A program made the translations under genes and the position numbers. The notes beneath the pieces are model-generated. The model ran no database searches. It was not told the origin of the DNA and saw only the letters and a program-made list of their open reading frames with translations. From contig NZ_SLVP01000001.1 in the NCBI RefSeq assembly GCF_004345425.1, forward strand, positions 1,178,001 to 1,242,000: a stretch of DNA of 64,000 nt. The letters are read 5' to 3'. Shown piece after piece: positions 53,236-61,777 of the stretch (position 1 is the first letter of the stretch; every line of letters starts with the position of its first letter). The stretch is from Paenibacillus sp. BK033. Lineage in GTDB: Bacteria; Bacillota; Bacilli; Paenibacillales; Paenibacillaceae.

Positions 53236-54663
53236 ATGACAATCCAAGTGGATGTAGCTGTGCTTGGCGGTGGCCCGGGCGGATATACAGCAGCGATCAG
53301 AGCTGCTCAGCTGGGCAAAAGCGTAGCTATCGTGGAGCTCGATAAGCTGGGCGGCACTTGCTTACATAGAGGATGTATACCAAGCAAATCGCTGCTTCGC
53401 AGCGCAGAAGTGTATGCGACTTTGCTTGAAGCGGACAAATACGGAGTTTCGGTTACGGAGGGTGCTCTGTCACTGGATTTCAATAAGGTTCAGGACCGTA
53501 AAGAAAAGACAGTCGAGCAATTGCATAGAGGCCTGAAAGGCTTGATGAAAAAATATGATATCCAAATTATAAATGGCAAAGGCCGTATCATAGGCCCTTC
53601 CATCTTTTCGCCTCGCAGCGGTTCATTAGCCGTTGAACTGGCCGACGGGGAGATGGAGTCGGTCGTATCGACGAATCTGATTATCGCAACGGGCTCTCGC
53701 CCTCGTCATCTGCCGGGGCTAAAACCGGACGGCGTGCATATCTTGTCCAGCGACGATGCTCTACGGCTCGAGAAGCTTCCGGAATCGATGCTGATCGTTG
53801 GCGGCGGCGTCATCGGGGTGGAATGGGCCTCGATGCTGCAGGATTTTGGCGTACAGGTAACCTTGGTTGAGGTTGGCGCTAGACTTCTTCCGGGGGAAGA
53901 TTCTGAAGTGTCGGCTGAGCTGACGAGACTGCTCCGTCGCCGCGGCGTGCGGGTACTCACCAATGTCCAGCTCAAAACCGAAGAGCTATCGATTAACGGA
54001 GACGAGGTGTCCATTACAGCCGATACTTCCGAAGGGAATATTCTGCTTACGGCAAGCAAGCTTCTGCTGTCCGTCGGTCGTCAGGCGAACATCGAAAACA
54101 TCGGTCTTGAGAATACGGATATTCAGACCAAAAACGGCGTTATTTACGTCAACGAATTCGGTCAAACAACCGAGCCGCATATTTATGCGATTGGCGATGT
54201 TATCGGGGGCGTACAGCTTGCGCATGCTGCATCCCACGAAGGCGTGGCTGCAGCCGAGCATATTGCGGGTTACAAGAAAGAAGCGGTTGATCCGAATCTT
54301 ATCCCGCGGTGCATCTATTCCCGCCCGGAAGTGGCGTCTTACGGTCTGACGGAAGATGGGGCCCGGACGAAAGGGCATGATATCAAGACAGGTAAAATAC
54401 CGTTTGCCGCAATTGGCAAAGCTCTTGTACTTGGAGAAGCAGACGGATTCGTGAAGGTGATTGCCGACCGGAAGACCAATGACATCATAGGTGTCCACAT
54501 GATTGGTCCGCATGCGACAGATTTGATCTCCGAGGCTTCGCTAGCCGGATTGCTAAACGCAACGCCTTGGGAAGTCGGTCAGCTTATTCATCCGCATCCA
54601 ACCTTATCCGAAGCTCTTGGGGAAGCTATGCTTGCCATTGACGGCAAATCGCTCGCTCTCTAA
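53236..54663 (+). CDS. lpdV: Dihydrolipoyl dehydrogenase of the branched-chain 2-oxoacid complex
   Basis: The E3 flavoprotein reoxidises dihydrolipoamide with NAD. The 475-residue protein has the FAD loop VLGGGPGGYTAAIRAA, the redox disulfide GGTCLHRGCIPSKSLL, the NAD loop LIVGGGVIGVEWASM, IYAIGDVIGGVQLAHAASHE and the C-terminal HPHPTLSEALGEA with the catalytic His-Glu. The adjacent bkdAA, bkdAB and bkdB show it serves the BKD complex. AGGAGG precedes the ATG. The 180-base gap upstream holds no clear regulator site. Confidence 0.94.
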   Translation: MTIQVDVAVLGGGPGGYTAAIRAAQLGKSVAIVELDKLGGTCLHRGCIPSKSLLRSAEVYATLLEADKYGVSVTEGALSLDFNKVQDRKEKTVEQLHRGLKGLMKKYDIQIINGKGRIIGPSIFSPRSGSLAVELADGEMESVVSTNLIIATGSRPRHLPGLKPDGVHILSSDDALRLEKLPESMLIVGGGVIGVEWASMLQDFGVQVTLVEVGARLLPGEDSEVSAELTRLLRRRGVRVLTNVQLKTEELSINGDEVSITADTSEGNILLTASKLLLSVGRQANIENIGLENTDIQTKNGVIYVNEFGQTTEPHIYAIGDVIGGVQLAHAASHEGVAAAEHIAGYKKEAVDPNLIPRCIYSRPEVASYGLTEDGARTKGHDIKTGKIPFAAIGKALVLGEADGFVKVIADRKTNDIIGVHMIGPHATDLISEASLAGLLNATPWEVGQLIHPHPTLSEALGEAMLAIDGKSLAL

Positions 54664-54759
54664 GCGTTGGATTTTCTTTTTCGGGCAAATGCGGTTATAA
54701 TAGGTAATATCAAGTCTTAGTACCTGGTTTTAAAATCAGGTTAAAGGAGGCACAACCTC

Positions 54760-55773
54760 ATGAGTCAATCAACCGAACAAACCTTTCGTCATAACGAATT
54801 AGGCTTAACGAACGAACAGGCTCTTGAAATGTACGCAATGATGGTGCTCGCCCGTAAATTCGACGAGCGCAATTTGCTGCTGCAAAGAGCGGGTAAAATT
54901 AATTTCCACGTTTCCGGCATCGGACAGGAGGTTGCGCAAGTTGCCGCTGCCTTTGCGCTCGACCGGGAGAATGATTATTTCCTGCCTTATTATCGCGATT
55001 ACGGATTTGTCCTCGCCGTCGGCATGACGGTAAAAGAATTAATGCTGTCTGTCTTTGCCAAGGCTGAAGACCCGAACAGCGGAGGCCGCCAGATGCCAGG
55101 CCACTTCGGAAGCAAGCGTCTCCGGATCGTAACGGGCTCCAGCCCGGTTACCACGCAGGTACCGCATGCGGTTGGCATTGCTTTGGCCGCGAAAATGAAA
55201 AATAAACCGATCGTCAGCTTTGTTACCTTCGGAGAAGGCTCGAGCAACCAGGGCGATTTCCATGAAGGCTGCAACTTTGCCGGAGTTCATAAGCTCCCCG
55301 TTATTTTGATGTGCGAAAACAACCAATACGCGATCTCGGTGCCGGTGCGCAAGCAGCTTGGCGGACGAGTAGCTGACCGTGCCCTTGGTTACGGCTTCCC
55401 GGGTTACCAGGTTGACGGCAATGACGCTCTTGAAGTCTTCCGGGTGGTCAAGGAAGCGCGCGAACGCGCGATCGCCGGCGAAGGCCCGACGCTCATCGAA
55501 GCGATGATGTACCGCCTGTCCCCGCATTCTACTTCCGATAACGATCTTGCGTACCGCACGAAGGAAGAAGTAGACGAAAACCGGGCGAAGGACGGCATCC
55601 CGAAATTTAAAACGTACTTAGAAGAATGCGGCCTCTGGAATGAAGAGCTTGAGGCCGAGCTTCACGCGCGCATCCGCAAGACGGTCGATGAAGCAACGGA
55701 ATACGGCGACAACGCGCCATTCCCGGCGCCGGAATCCGTACTGTTGCACGTGTATGCGGAGGAGGGACGCTAA
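54760..55773 (+). CDS. bkdAA: Branched-chain 2-oxoacid dehydrogenase E1 alpha
   Basis: E1 alpha/beta decarboxylates 2-oxoisovalerate and related acids using thiamine diphosphate. The 337-residue protein has LLQRAGKINFHVSGIGQEVA, GRQMPGHFGSKRLRIVTGSS, TFGEGSSNQGDFHEG (ThDP motif, with Mg ligands in GEGSSNQGD) and MYRLSPHSTSDND. AAAGGAGG precedes the ATG, and a TATAAT near 54694 may give a second promoter. bkdAB starts 1 base after its stop. Confidence 0.95.
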   Translation: MSQSTEQTFRHNELGLTNEQALEMYAMMVLARKFDERNLLLQRAGKINFHVSGIGQEVAQVAAAFALDRENDYFLPYYRDYGFVLAVGMTVKELMLSVFAKAEDPNSGGRQMPGHFGSKRLRIVTGSSPVTTQVPHAVGIALAAKMKNKPIVSFVTFGEGSSNQGDFHEGCNFAGVHKLPVILMCENNQYAISVPVRKQLGGRVADRALGYGFPGYQVDGNDALEVFRVVKEARERAIAGEGPTLIEAMMYRLSPHSTSDNDLAYRTKEEVDENRAKDGIPKFKTYLEECGLWNEELEAELHARIRKTVDEATEYGDNAPFPAPESVLLHVYAEEGR

Positions 55774-55774
55774 G

Positions 55775-56758
55775 ATGGCAAAAATGGATTATATCGATGC
55801 GATACGTCTGGCAATGAAAGAAGAGATGGAGCGCGACGACGACGTATTCGTGCTTGGCGAGGACGTTGGCTTAAAGGGCGGCGTATTTACGACGACCAAA
55901 GGACTTCTTGAGCAATTTGGCGAAATGCGCGCGCTTGATACGCCGCTTGCCGAGTCGGCTATTGCAGGGGTTGCTATTGGCGCGGCTATGTACGGCATGA
56001 AGCCGATTGCGGAAATGCAATATTCGGACTTCATGTTCCCGGCGACTAACCAAATTATTAGCGAAGCGGCAAAAATCCGTTACCGCTCCAATAACGACTG
56101 GAGTTGTCCGATTGTTATCCGTGCGCCAATCGGCGGCGGTATTTTTGGCGGCTTGTACCACTCGCAATGTCCGGAGTCGGTGTTTTTCGGAACGCCGGGT
56201 CTCAAGATTGTAGCTCCTTACACGGCTTACGATGCAAAAGGGTTATTAAAAGCGGCAGTGCGCGATCCGGATCCGGTTATCTTCTTCGAGAATAAAAAAT
56301 GCTATAAGCTTATAAACGGCGATGTGCCTGAGGATGATTACGTTGTCGAGATCGGAAAAGCCAATGTGCTTCGCGAAGGCGACGACATTACCGTTATCGG
56401 TTACAGCATGCCGCTCATATTCGTTGAGCAGGCAGCTGCAGAGCTTGCGCAAGAAGGAATCAGCACTCATATACTTGACCTAAGAACGCTGCAGCCGCTC
56501 GACAAGGATGCGATTCTTGCGGCAGTCCGCAAGACGGGAAAAGTATTGATTATTCATGAAGACAATAAGACTGGCGGCGTAGGTGCGGAGGTATCGGCCA
56601 TTATAGCGGAAGAACTGCTGTATGAGCTGGATGCTCCTATCCAAAGACTTTGTGGTCCGGATGTACCGGCAATGCCGATTAACCCGCCGGGCGAGAAGTT
56701 CTTCTTGCTCAACAAAGACAAAGTAAAAGAAGCAATGCGCAATTTGGCGCTATACTAA
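55775..56758 (+). CDS. bkdAB: Branched-chain 2-oxoacid dehydrogenase E1 beta
   Basis: The 327-residue protein has VFVLGEDVGLKGGVFTTTKG, ALDTPLAESAIAGVAIGAAM, PIGGGIFGGLYHSQCPESVF, and the C-terminal transketolase-like domain with GKVLIIHEDNKTGGVG. ATG 55775 follows GAGGAGGGACG; the longer open frame upstream overlaps bkdAA and is not coding. Standard family length. Confidence 0.95.
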   Translation: MAKMDYIDAIRLAMKEEMERDDDVFVLGEDVGLKGGVFTTTKGLLEQFGEMRALDTPLAESAIAGVAIGAAMYGMKPIAEMQYSDFMFPATNQIISEAAKIRYRSNNDWSCPIVIRAPIGGGIFGGLYHSQCPESVFFGTPGLKIVAPYTAYDAKGLLKAAVRDPDPVIFFENKKCYKLINGDVPEDDYVVEIGKANVLREGDDITVIGYSMPLIFVEQAAAELAQEGISTHILDLRTLQPLDKDAILAAVRKTGKVLIIHEDNKTGGVGAEVSAIIAEELLYELDAPIQRLCGPDVPAMPINPPGEKFFLLNKDKVKEAMRNLALY

Positions 56759-56795
56759 GCGACAAGTACGTGTCAGGTAGGGAGATGGATAATTA

Positions 56796-58100
56796 ATGAA
56801 ATCAGTGAAGGAGATCGTCATTCCTCAGTTGGCGGAATCACTGGTCTCGGCGACTATTGATAAATGGCTGAAGCAGCCGGGTGACCGGATTGAGATGTAT
56901 GAACCGATCTGCGAGCTTATCACGGACAAAGTAAGCGCGGAGCTGCCATCCACGATTGCAGGCACGCTGGTCGAGATTCTGGTTGGCAATGGCGAGACGG
57001 TACCGGTCGGGACGCCGGTATGCCGCGTTGAGACGGAAGCTGTTTCGTCCTCATCGGAAGCTGTAACAGTTGTGGAATCCACAAAATCTGACGTAAACGC
57101 GGAATCGACGGATGAAGGCGACAAATCGATGCGCAACCGCTTCTCGCCGGCTGTTCAGCAGCTTGCGGCTGAGCATGGCGTCCGTCTGGCCGATGTACAG
57201 GGAACGGGACTTGGCGGAAGGATCACCAGGAAGGATATTCTGGCTTACGTAGCTTCGGGAGCGGGACAAGCGCCTGCAGCAGCGAGACTGGTTACGCCTC
57301 CGCCGAGCACAAACGTATCGGAAGTGCGTTCGTCCGGCTTGCATTTAACGGAGACGCCTCGTACGCCAACCGTCCCTAGCCAAAGCGCCTCGATAACGGG
57401 CCGGGGGGAAGACTTCATCGACGTATCGCCGATTCGAAGCGCAATTGCCCGCAATACCATGCTAAGCGTGAATGAAATTCCGCATGGCTGGATGATGATT
57501 GAAGTCGACGTTACCAATCTGGTACAGCTCCGCAATAAAGTGAAGGATGAATTCATGAAGCGCGAAGGCATTAACCTGACTTATCTTGCTTTTGTTCTGA
57601 AGGCTGTCGTTAATGCTTTGAAAGACTTCCCGATCATGAACTCGATGTGGGCCGTCGATAAAATTATCGTGAAGCGGGATATTAATATCTCTCTGGCAGT
57701 CGGTACGGAAGAGTCCGTTGCGACGCCGGTTATCAAAAATGCCGATCATAAAACGATTGCCGGCCTTGCGCGGGAAATCGATGATCTGGCACGCCGCGGA
57801 CGCGAAGGAAAACTGACGCTCAGCGATATGCAGGGCGGTACCTTTACCGTCAATAACACGGGTTCCTTCGGTTCGATTATTACGAACCCGATTATTAACT
57901 ATCCGCAGGCCGCCATTCTGACCTTTGAATCGATTGTGAAGAGGCCTGTCGTCATTAACGACATGATCGCGATCCGTTCGATGGCGAATATGTGCTTGTC
58001 GCTTGATCACCGCGTACTGGATGGCGTTATCTGCGGCCGTTTCCTGCAGCGCGTGAAAGACAATTTGGAAGGCTTCAACGTAGATACGAAATTGTACTAG
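56796..58100 (+). CDS. bkdB: Branched-chain 2-oxoacid dehydrogenase E2 (lipoamide acyltransferase)
   Basis: E2 transfers branched acyl groups to CoA. The 434-residue protein has one lipoyl domain (lipoyl Lys in LITDKVSAELPS, about 44), a linker, the E3-binding domain (FSPAVQQLAAEHGVRLADV, then GGRITRKDI, about 115-150) and the catalytic domain with the HxxxDG motif in LSLDHRVLDGVICG. It supplies isobutyryl-, isovaleryl- and 2-methylbutyryl-CoA for branched fatty acids. Confidence 0.95.
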   Translation: MKSVKEIVIPQLAESLVSATIDKWLKQPGDRIEMYEPICELITDKVSAELPSTIAGTLVEILVGNGETVPVGTPVCRVETEAVSSSSEAVTVVESTKSDVNAESTDEGDKSMRNRFSPAVQQLAAEHGVRLADVQGTGLGGRITRKDILAYVASGAGQAPAAARLVTPPPSTNVSEVRSSGLHLTETPRTPTVPSQSASITGRGEDFIDVSPIRSAIARNTMLSVNEIPHGWMMIEVDVTNLVQLRNKVKDEFMKREGINLTYLAFVLKAVVNALKDFPIMNSMWAVDKIIVKRDINISLAVGTEESVATPVIKNADHKTIAGLAREIDDLARRGREGKLTLSDMQGGTFTVNNTGSFGSIITNPIINYPQAAILTFESIVKRPVVINDMIAIRSMANMCLSLDHRVLDGVICGRFLQRVKDNLEGFNVDTKLY

Positions 58101-58121
58101 AAGAAACGGGGTAATCCGAGC

Positions 58122-58841
58122 ATGACTGACACGGCATTTAAACACGTGGAGCGGCATTTGGAAGCCCGATATATACCGATGATCGGTTATGCGGAAGCAT
58201 GGGAAATGCAGAAATCGATCGTGCGGCAGATCAGCCAGGAGGAGCGTCAGGAGACGCTTCTCCTTCTTCAGCATCCGCCTACTTATACGCTTGGCACAGA
58301 CCGTCATCACGAGCATCTGCTGCTTAGCGAGGATGAACTGATCGAGCGCGGAATATCGGTCTTCGAAATCGACCGCGGAGGGGATATTACTTATCATGGG
58401 CCGGGACAACTGGTGGGCTATCCGATGCTGTTCCTGCCGATGGAAGGATTGGATCTGCATGCGTATCTTCGCAATGTAGAACAGGCAATAATCAATTGGC
58501 TGGCCGAATATGGTATAGAAGCGGGAAGAAAGCCGGAATATACTGGAGTATGGGTCGGCAATGAGAAAATCGCCGCAATCGGCGTGAAATTCAATCGGGC
58601 CCGTGATCGCGGCGGTTTTGTAACAAGCCATGGCTTTGCCTTGAATATCGAGGCGGGGATAGGTAGCGAAGGCTTCAGCGGCATTATTCCATGCGGCATT
58701 CAGGAGTACGGGGTCACATCCTTTAACGACCTGTCCGGCGTTGCGCTGACCGTGGAAGAGGCAGCGCGGCAGCTGCTGCCGCATTTCTGCCGCGTATTCG
58801 GGTTTGCCAATCCCGAGCTGCTAGAGCAGCGAGCTGATTGA
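58122..58841 (+). CDS. lipB: Octanoyltransferase LipB
   Basis: LipB moves octanoyl from acyl carrier protein to lipoyl domains. The 239-residue protein has HPPTYTLGTDRHHEHL, DRGGDITYHGPGQLVGYPML, TGVWVGNEKIAAIGVKFNRA (catalytic Lys in EKIAAIG), SHGFALNI and GIIPCGI (catalytic Cys). A short insertion (NRARDRGG) separates the Lys and HGFALN segments. It lies 21 bases after bkdB, whose lipoyl domain is a direct target. B. subtilis uses the unrelated LipM instead. Confidence 0.93.
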   Translation: MTDTAFKHVERHLEARYIPMIGYAEAWEMQKSIVRQISQEERQETLLLLQHPPTYTLGTDRHHEHLLLSEDELIERGISVFEIDRGGDITYHGPGQLVGYPMLFLPMEGLDLHAYLRNVEQAIINWLAEYGIEAGRKPEYTGVWVGNEKIAAIGVKFNRARDRGGFVTSHGFALNIEAGIGSEGFSGIIPCGIQEYGVTSFNDLSGVALTVEEAARQLLPHFCRVFGFANPELLEQRAD

Positions 58842-58916
58842 AGCAACAAGCGTCGTAACGACAAGGGCAGTAACAACAAGAATAGCAACTAGACGTATAA
58901 GTTTTTGCATCTTCAA
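58821..58916 (-). CDS. Prli42-like miniprotein (stressosome anchor), probable
   Basis: A 31-residue peptide read from TTG 58916, with GGAG about 9 bases upstream; ATG 58910 gives 29 residues. It is one hydrophobic helix, KLIRLVAILVVTALVVTTLV, with a basic start. Prli42, the membrane miniprotein that anchors the stressosome in Firmicutes, has about 31 residues and the same layout. The frame overlaps the last 21 bases of lipB on the opposite strand. Assignment is by size and topology only. Confidence 0.45.
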   Translation of the reverse strand: MKMQKLIRLVAILVVTALVVTTLVASISSLL

Positions 58917-58991
58917 GGGTAAAAACTCCTTTCTTTTTTAAAACAAGCTCCCGTCTATTGTAATCGAAAACAGAGAGCGGAGGAAATAGTT

Positions 58992-60119
58992 ATGGTTAAT
59001 CAGGAACGGATCGTCAGCGAATTTATTGAACTTGTCAAGATAGACAGCGAGACAAGATTCGAGCAGGAAATAAGCAAAGTGCTGAAGGCGAAGTTTTCGG
59101 AGCTGGGTCTTTCCGTCGAGGAAGACGATGCGATGGAAAAAACGGGGCATGGCGCAAACAATTTGTTCGCTTTGCTGGAAGGCACGGGAGATGCGGGAGC
59201 GCCTACGATTTTGTTTACTTCCCATATGGACACCGTAGCGCCGGGCAACGGCATCAAGCCGCAAATTGACAGTGACGGCTACATAAGAAGCGATGGCACA
59301 ACGATACTGGGCAGCGACGATAAAGCAGGACTTGCCGCGATGCTGGAAGCGATCCGCGTGCTTAAGGAAAACAATATCCCCCATGGTCCGATCCAATTTG
59401 TCATTACGGTCGGCGAAGAATCCGGACTTCTTGGCGCGCGGAACATGGATGCCTCCAAGCTGAAAGCATCGTTTGGCTATGCGATTGATTCCAATGGTTC
59501 GATTGGGGATATGGCCGTAGCTGCTCCTACCCAAGCAAAGATCATCATGAAGCTGCATGGCAAATCGGCGCATGCCGGCGTCAACCCGGAAGATGGCATC
59601 AGCGCGATTCAAGTTGCCGCAAAAGCGATCTCCCGTATGCCGCTTGGACGTATCGACAAAGAGACAACGGCTAATATCGGCAGCTTCGAAGGCGGCGGCG
59701 CAACCAATGTCGTCTGCGATTTCGTCAAGCTGGTAGCGGAAGCCCGCAGTATCGTGCAGGAGAAGCTGGACCGTCAGGTGGACGCGATGCGCGAGGCGCT
59801 GGAGAGCGCGGCGGAGGAGTTTGGGGCGAAAGCGGAATTCGAAAGCCAATTGATCTACCCGGCTTATGTCCACGACGATCATTCGCCGGTCGTCCAGCTG
59901 GCCAAATCGGCAGCGACGGCAATTGGGCTTACGCCGCGCACTTTCCATTCCGGAGGCGGCAGCGACGCGAATATTTTCAATGGACTTGGCGTGCCTACGG
60001 TCAATCTGGCTGTCGGTTACGAGCATATTCATACAACCAAGGAACAAATCAAGGTCGCTGACCTCGTGAAAATCACGGAGCTCGTCATCGAGATTATCAA
60101 ACAAGCGGCAAAAGCTTAA
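58992..60119 (+). CDS. M20/M42-type metallopeptidase (peptidase T-like, YqjE)
   Basis: The 375-residue protein has the M20 metal-site motifs: LFTSHMDTVAPGNG (His/Asp), TTILGSDDKAGLAAMLEA (bridging Asp), VITVGEESGLLGARNM (Glu-Glu catalytic pair), YAIDSNGSIGD (Asp) and a late VGYEHIHTTKE (His). It resembles PepT-like YqjE and is likely a cytoplasmic tri- or dipeptidase. The bacterial-exopeptidase dimerisation domain lies at about 185-290. GGAGG precedes the ATG. Confidence 0.88.
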   Translation: MVNQERIVSEFIELVKIDSETRFEQEISKVLKAKFSELGLSVEEDDAMEKTGHGANNLFALLEGTGDAGAPTILFTSHMDTVAPGNGIKPQIDSDGYIRSDGTTILGSDDKAGLAAMLEAIRVLKENNIPHGPIQFVITVGEESGLLGARNMDASKLKASFGYAIDSNGSIGDMAVAAPTQAKIIMKLHGKSAHAGVNPEDGISAIQVAAKAISRMPLGRIDKETTANIGSFEGGGATNVVCDFVKLVAEARSIVQEKLDRQVDAMREALESAAEEFGAKAEFESQLIYPAYVHDDHSPVVQLAKSAATAIGLTPRTFHSGGGSDANIFNGLGVPTVNLAVGYEHIHTTKEQIKVADLVKITELVIEIIKQAAKA

Positions 60120-60132
60120 ACTTCGGAGAAAA

Positions 60133-60170
60133 AAACGGCTTGTCCAAGCAAGGATAAGCCGTTTATTTCG
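60133..60170. terminator. Bidirectional terminator between yqjE-like gene and mciZ
   Basis: AAACGGCTT-TCC/GGA-AAGCCGTTT stem with a 6-base loop. On the minus strand it is followed by T7; on the plus strand by ATTTCGATTTTT. Confidence 0.75.
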
Positions 60171-60294
60171 ATTTTTGCGGGGAGAGCAGCTTTTGAAGCG
60201 GGATATCCATTCGGGATAGCTTCCGCAGCTGGCTTTGAATTTCCCAAGCTTTGCCTACGAGTCTCAATTCATTATGCGTTAGATATTGTTTCAT
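60163..60294 (-). CDS. mciZ: Mother-cell inhibitor of FtsZ, MciZ
   Basis: A 43-residue protein, MKQYLTHNELRLVGKAWEIQ then SQLRKLSRMDIPLQKLLSPQ and a basic end. The block LVGKAWEI is identical to the core of B. subtilis MciZ, and the following helix with L-x-K-L agrees in spacing. MciZ caps FtsZ filaments and blocks Z-ring formation in the mother cell. GGAG lies 9 bases before the ATG. It is divergent from nudF, next to which mciZ lies in B. subtilis. Confidence 0.8.
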   Translation of the reverse strand: MKQYLTHNELRLVGKAWEIQSQLRKLSRMDIPLQKLLSPQKSK

Positions 60295-60395
60295 CCTTCA
60301 CACGCTCCTTTGCGTATCTCTTATAGGCAATGGATATGCAAAAAGGGGACAGGTTATTCCATAATTCATCATTCGAAGAACAGGGGAGATTCAGG

Positions 60396-60953
60396 ATGAG
60401 TCAGAACAACGAGCTTTGGCGGGAAGAAACAATCAGCACGCAGCCTATTTTCGAAGGGAAAATGATCACGCTCCAGGTGGATACCGTCGCGATGCCGGAT
60501 GGCCGCACGGCTACGCGCGAAATTGTTAAGCATCCGGGCGCGGCTGCCGTTATGGCGCTTCTTGACGGAAAGCTGCTCGTTGTCGAACAGTTCCGCAAGC
60601 CGCTCGAGAAATTCCAGATCGAAATTCCCGCCGGGAAGCTGGATGCCGGAGAAGATCCGATGGAAGCCGCGGCACGCGAGCTGGAGGAGGAAACCGGCTA
60701 CAAGTCCGACAGCCTGAAGCTTGTAAGCGCCTTTTTCACTTCGCCCGGCTTTGCCGACGAGAAGCTGTATCTGTATTTCGCGGAAAATGTGACGTCAGGC
60801 ACGCAGCACACGGATGAAGATGAATATTTGCAGGTTGAGGCGATTACGCTGGAGCAGGCGGAGGCTTATATTGCGGAAGGCCGAATCAGCGACGCTAAGA
60901 CGATTCTGGCCGTGTACGCGTGGAAGCTTTATCAGCTGACGGGTACGATCTAA
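60396..60953 (+). CDS. nudF: ADP-ribose pyrophosphatase (Nudix)
   Basis: NudF hydrolyses ADP-ribose to AMP and ribose 5-phosphate. The 185-residue protein has the Nudix box GKLDAGEDPMEAAARELEEE followed by TGY, in the order G-x5-E-x7-R-E-x2-E-E-x-G, and VVEQFRKPLEKFQIEIPA. ATG 60396 follows AGGGGAGA; the longer frame to 60330 lacks a site. Standard length for the family. Confidence 0.93.
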   Translation: MSQNNELWREETISTQPIFEGKMITLQVDTVAMPDGRTATREIVKHPGAAAVMALLDGKLLVVEQFRKPLEKFQIEIPAGKLDAGEDPMEAAARELEEETGYKSDSLKLVSAFFTSPGFADEKLYLYFAENVTSGTQHTDEDEYLQVEAITLEQAEAYIAEGRISDAKTILAVYAWKLYQLTGTI

Positions 60954-60979
60954 AACTTGTCCGGACCGCTCTCTTGGAC

Positions 60980-61009
60980 GTCATACGGTGAATAAAGGGA
61001 ACATACACT
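60980..61009 (+). promoter_or_regulatory. Sigma-E-type promoter of spoIIM
   Basis: GTCATAC (60980-60986) and CATACACT (61002-61009) match sigma-E elements (GTCATATT-like and CATACANT) with 14-15 base spacing, 32 bases before the spoIIM ATG. spoIIM is a known sigma-E gene. Confidence 0.65.
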
Positions 61010-61040
61010 TTATCAACTGGACAAGAAGGGAGAGTGTTCC

Positions 61041-61685
61041 ATGCGTTCGCCAGCTTTTCAAGACGCGGTTAAAAACCAGCTGACCTTGTATGTATTTGTC
61101 GCCGTATTGTTTGTGGTAGGAGCCATATTCGGCGGGCTGATGGTCAGCGCTTTGACATTGGAGCAGCAGCAGGATTTGGCGGCGGATGTGAATCAATATA
61201 TCAGGCTGGTGAATGACGGCGTGTCGCCCGATGCGTCGCAGTCGTTCTGGGACAGCTTTATATTTCATGGCAAATGGCTGTTTTTGTTATGGTTTCTAGG
61301 CATATCGGTGGTGGGGATTCCTTTTGTGCTGGCGCTGGATTTCTTGAAAGGAGCGCTGGTCGGCTTTGCGGTAGGCTCCTTAATCTCCCAGCATGCCTGG
61401 AAAGGCGTATTGTTCTCGCTCGCCTCCGTTGCTCCGCCGAATCTGATCGTAGTGCCGGCCATAATGATCACCAGCGTTGCGGCCATTACCTTTTCAACCT
61501 ATGTCATCAAGAATCGCCTGCTCCAGCAAAAAGGGACTTTAGCCCCGCAAGTTGCGTCGTTTACGTCTACCGCCTTGCTTATGCTGCTGCTTTTGGCCGG
61601 AGCATCCCTGCTGGAAGCGTATCTTTCGCCTTACTTCATGCAATGGGCGGCTCCTTATCTGACAGGGGCTGAAACAGCCGTCTAA
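61041..61685 (+). CDS. spoIIM: Stage II sporulation protein M
   Basis: SpoIIM forms the engulfment complex with SpoIIP and SpoIID in the mother-cell membrane. The 214-residue protein has five hydrophobic helices: LYVFVAVLFVVGAIFGGLMV first, then WLFLLWFLGISVVGIPFVLA, LKGALVGFAVGSLISQHAWK, VAPPNLIVVPAIMITSVAAI and a last one near SFTSTALLMLLLLAGASLL. This is the SpoIIM (DUF95) pattern. GGGAGAG precedes the ATG. Confidence 0.93.
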   Translation: MRSPAFQDAVKNQLTLYVFVAVLFVVGAIFGGLMVSALTLEQQQDLAADVNQYIRLVNDGVSPDASQSFWDSFIFHGKWLFLLWFLGISVVGIPFVLALDFLKGALVGFAVGSLISQHAWKGVLFSLASVAPPNLIVVPAIMITSVAAITFSTYVIKNRLLQQKGTLAPQVASFTSTALLMLLLLAGASLLEAYLSPYFMQWAAPYLTGAETAV

Positions 61686-61696
61686 CGGCAAAATGT

Positions 61697-61726
61697 TTGA
61701 CTTTATGAATGGTTAACCCCTATAAT
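61697..61726 (+). promoter_or_regulatory. Sigma-A-type promoter of fur
   Basis: TTGACT (61697-61702) and TATAAT (61721-61726) with 18-base spacing, about 50 bases before the fur ATG. Confidence 0.65.
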
Positions 61727-61777
61727 GAAAGCAAACGTTTCCTGATGTTGGCGCAGACATGTGGTAGGGGGGAAATC

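Noticed and set aside
55640..55774. Upstream extension of bkdAB inside bkdAA
   Set aside because: The extra 45 codons overlap the end of bkdAA in another frame; a good ribosome site and homology support ATG 55775.
57462..58784. 440-codon open frame antisense to bkdB and lipB
   Set aside because: It spans the ends of two well-supported sense genes, has no family features and no ribosome site.
58938..60104. 388-codon open frame antisense to the M20-type peptidase gene
   Set aside because: It is opposite a complete metallopeptidase with all metal ligands; no motif is visible in the antisense product.
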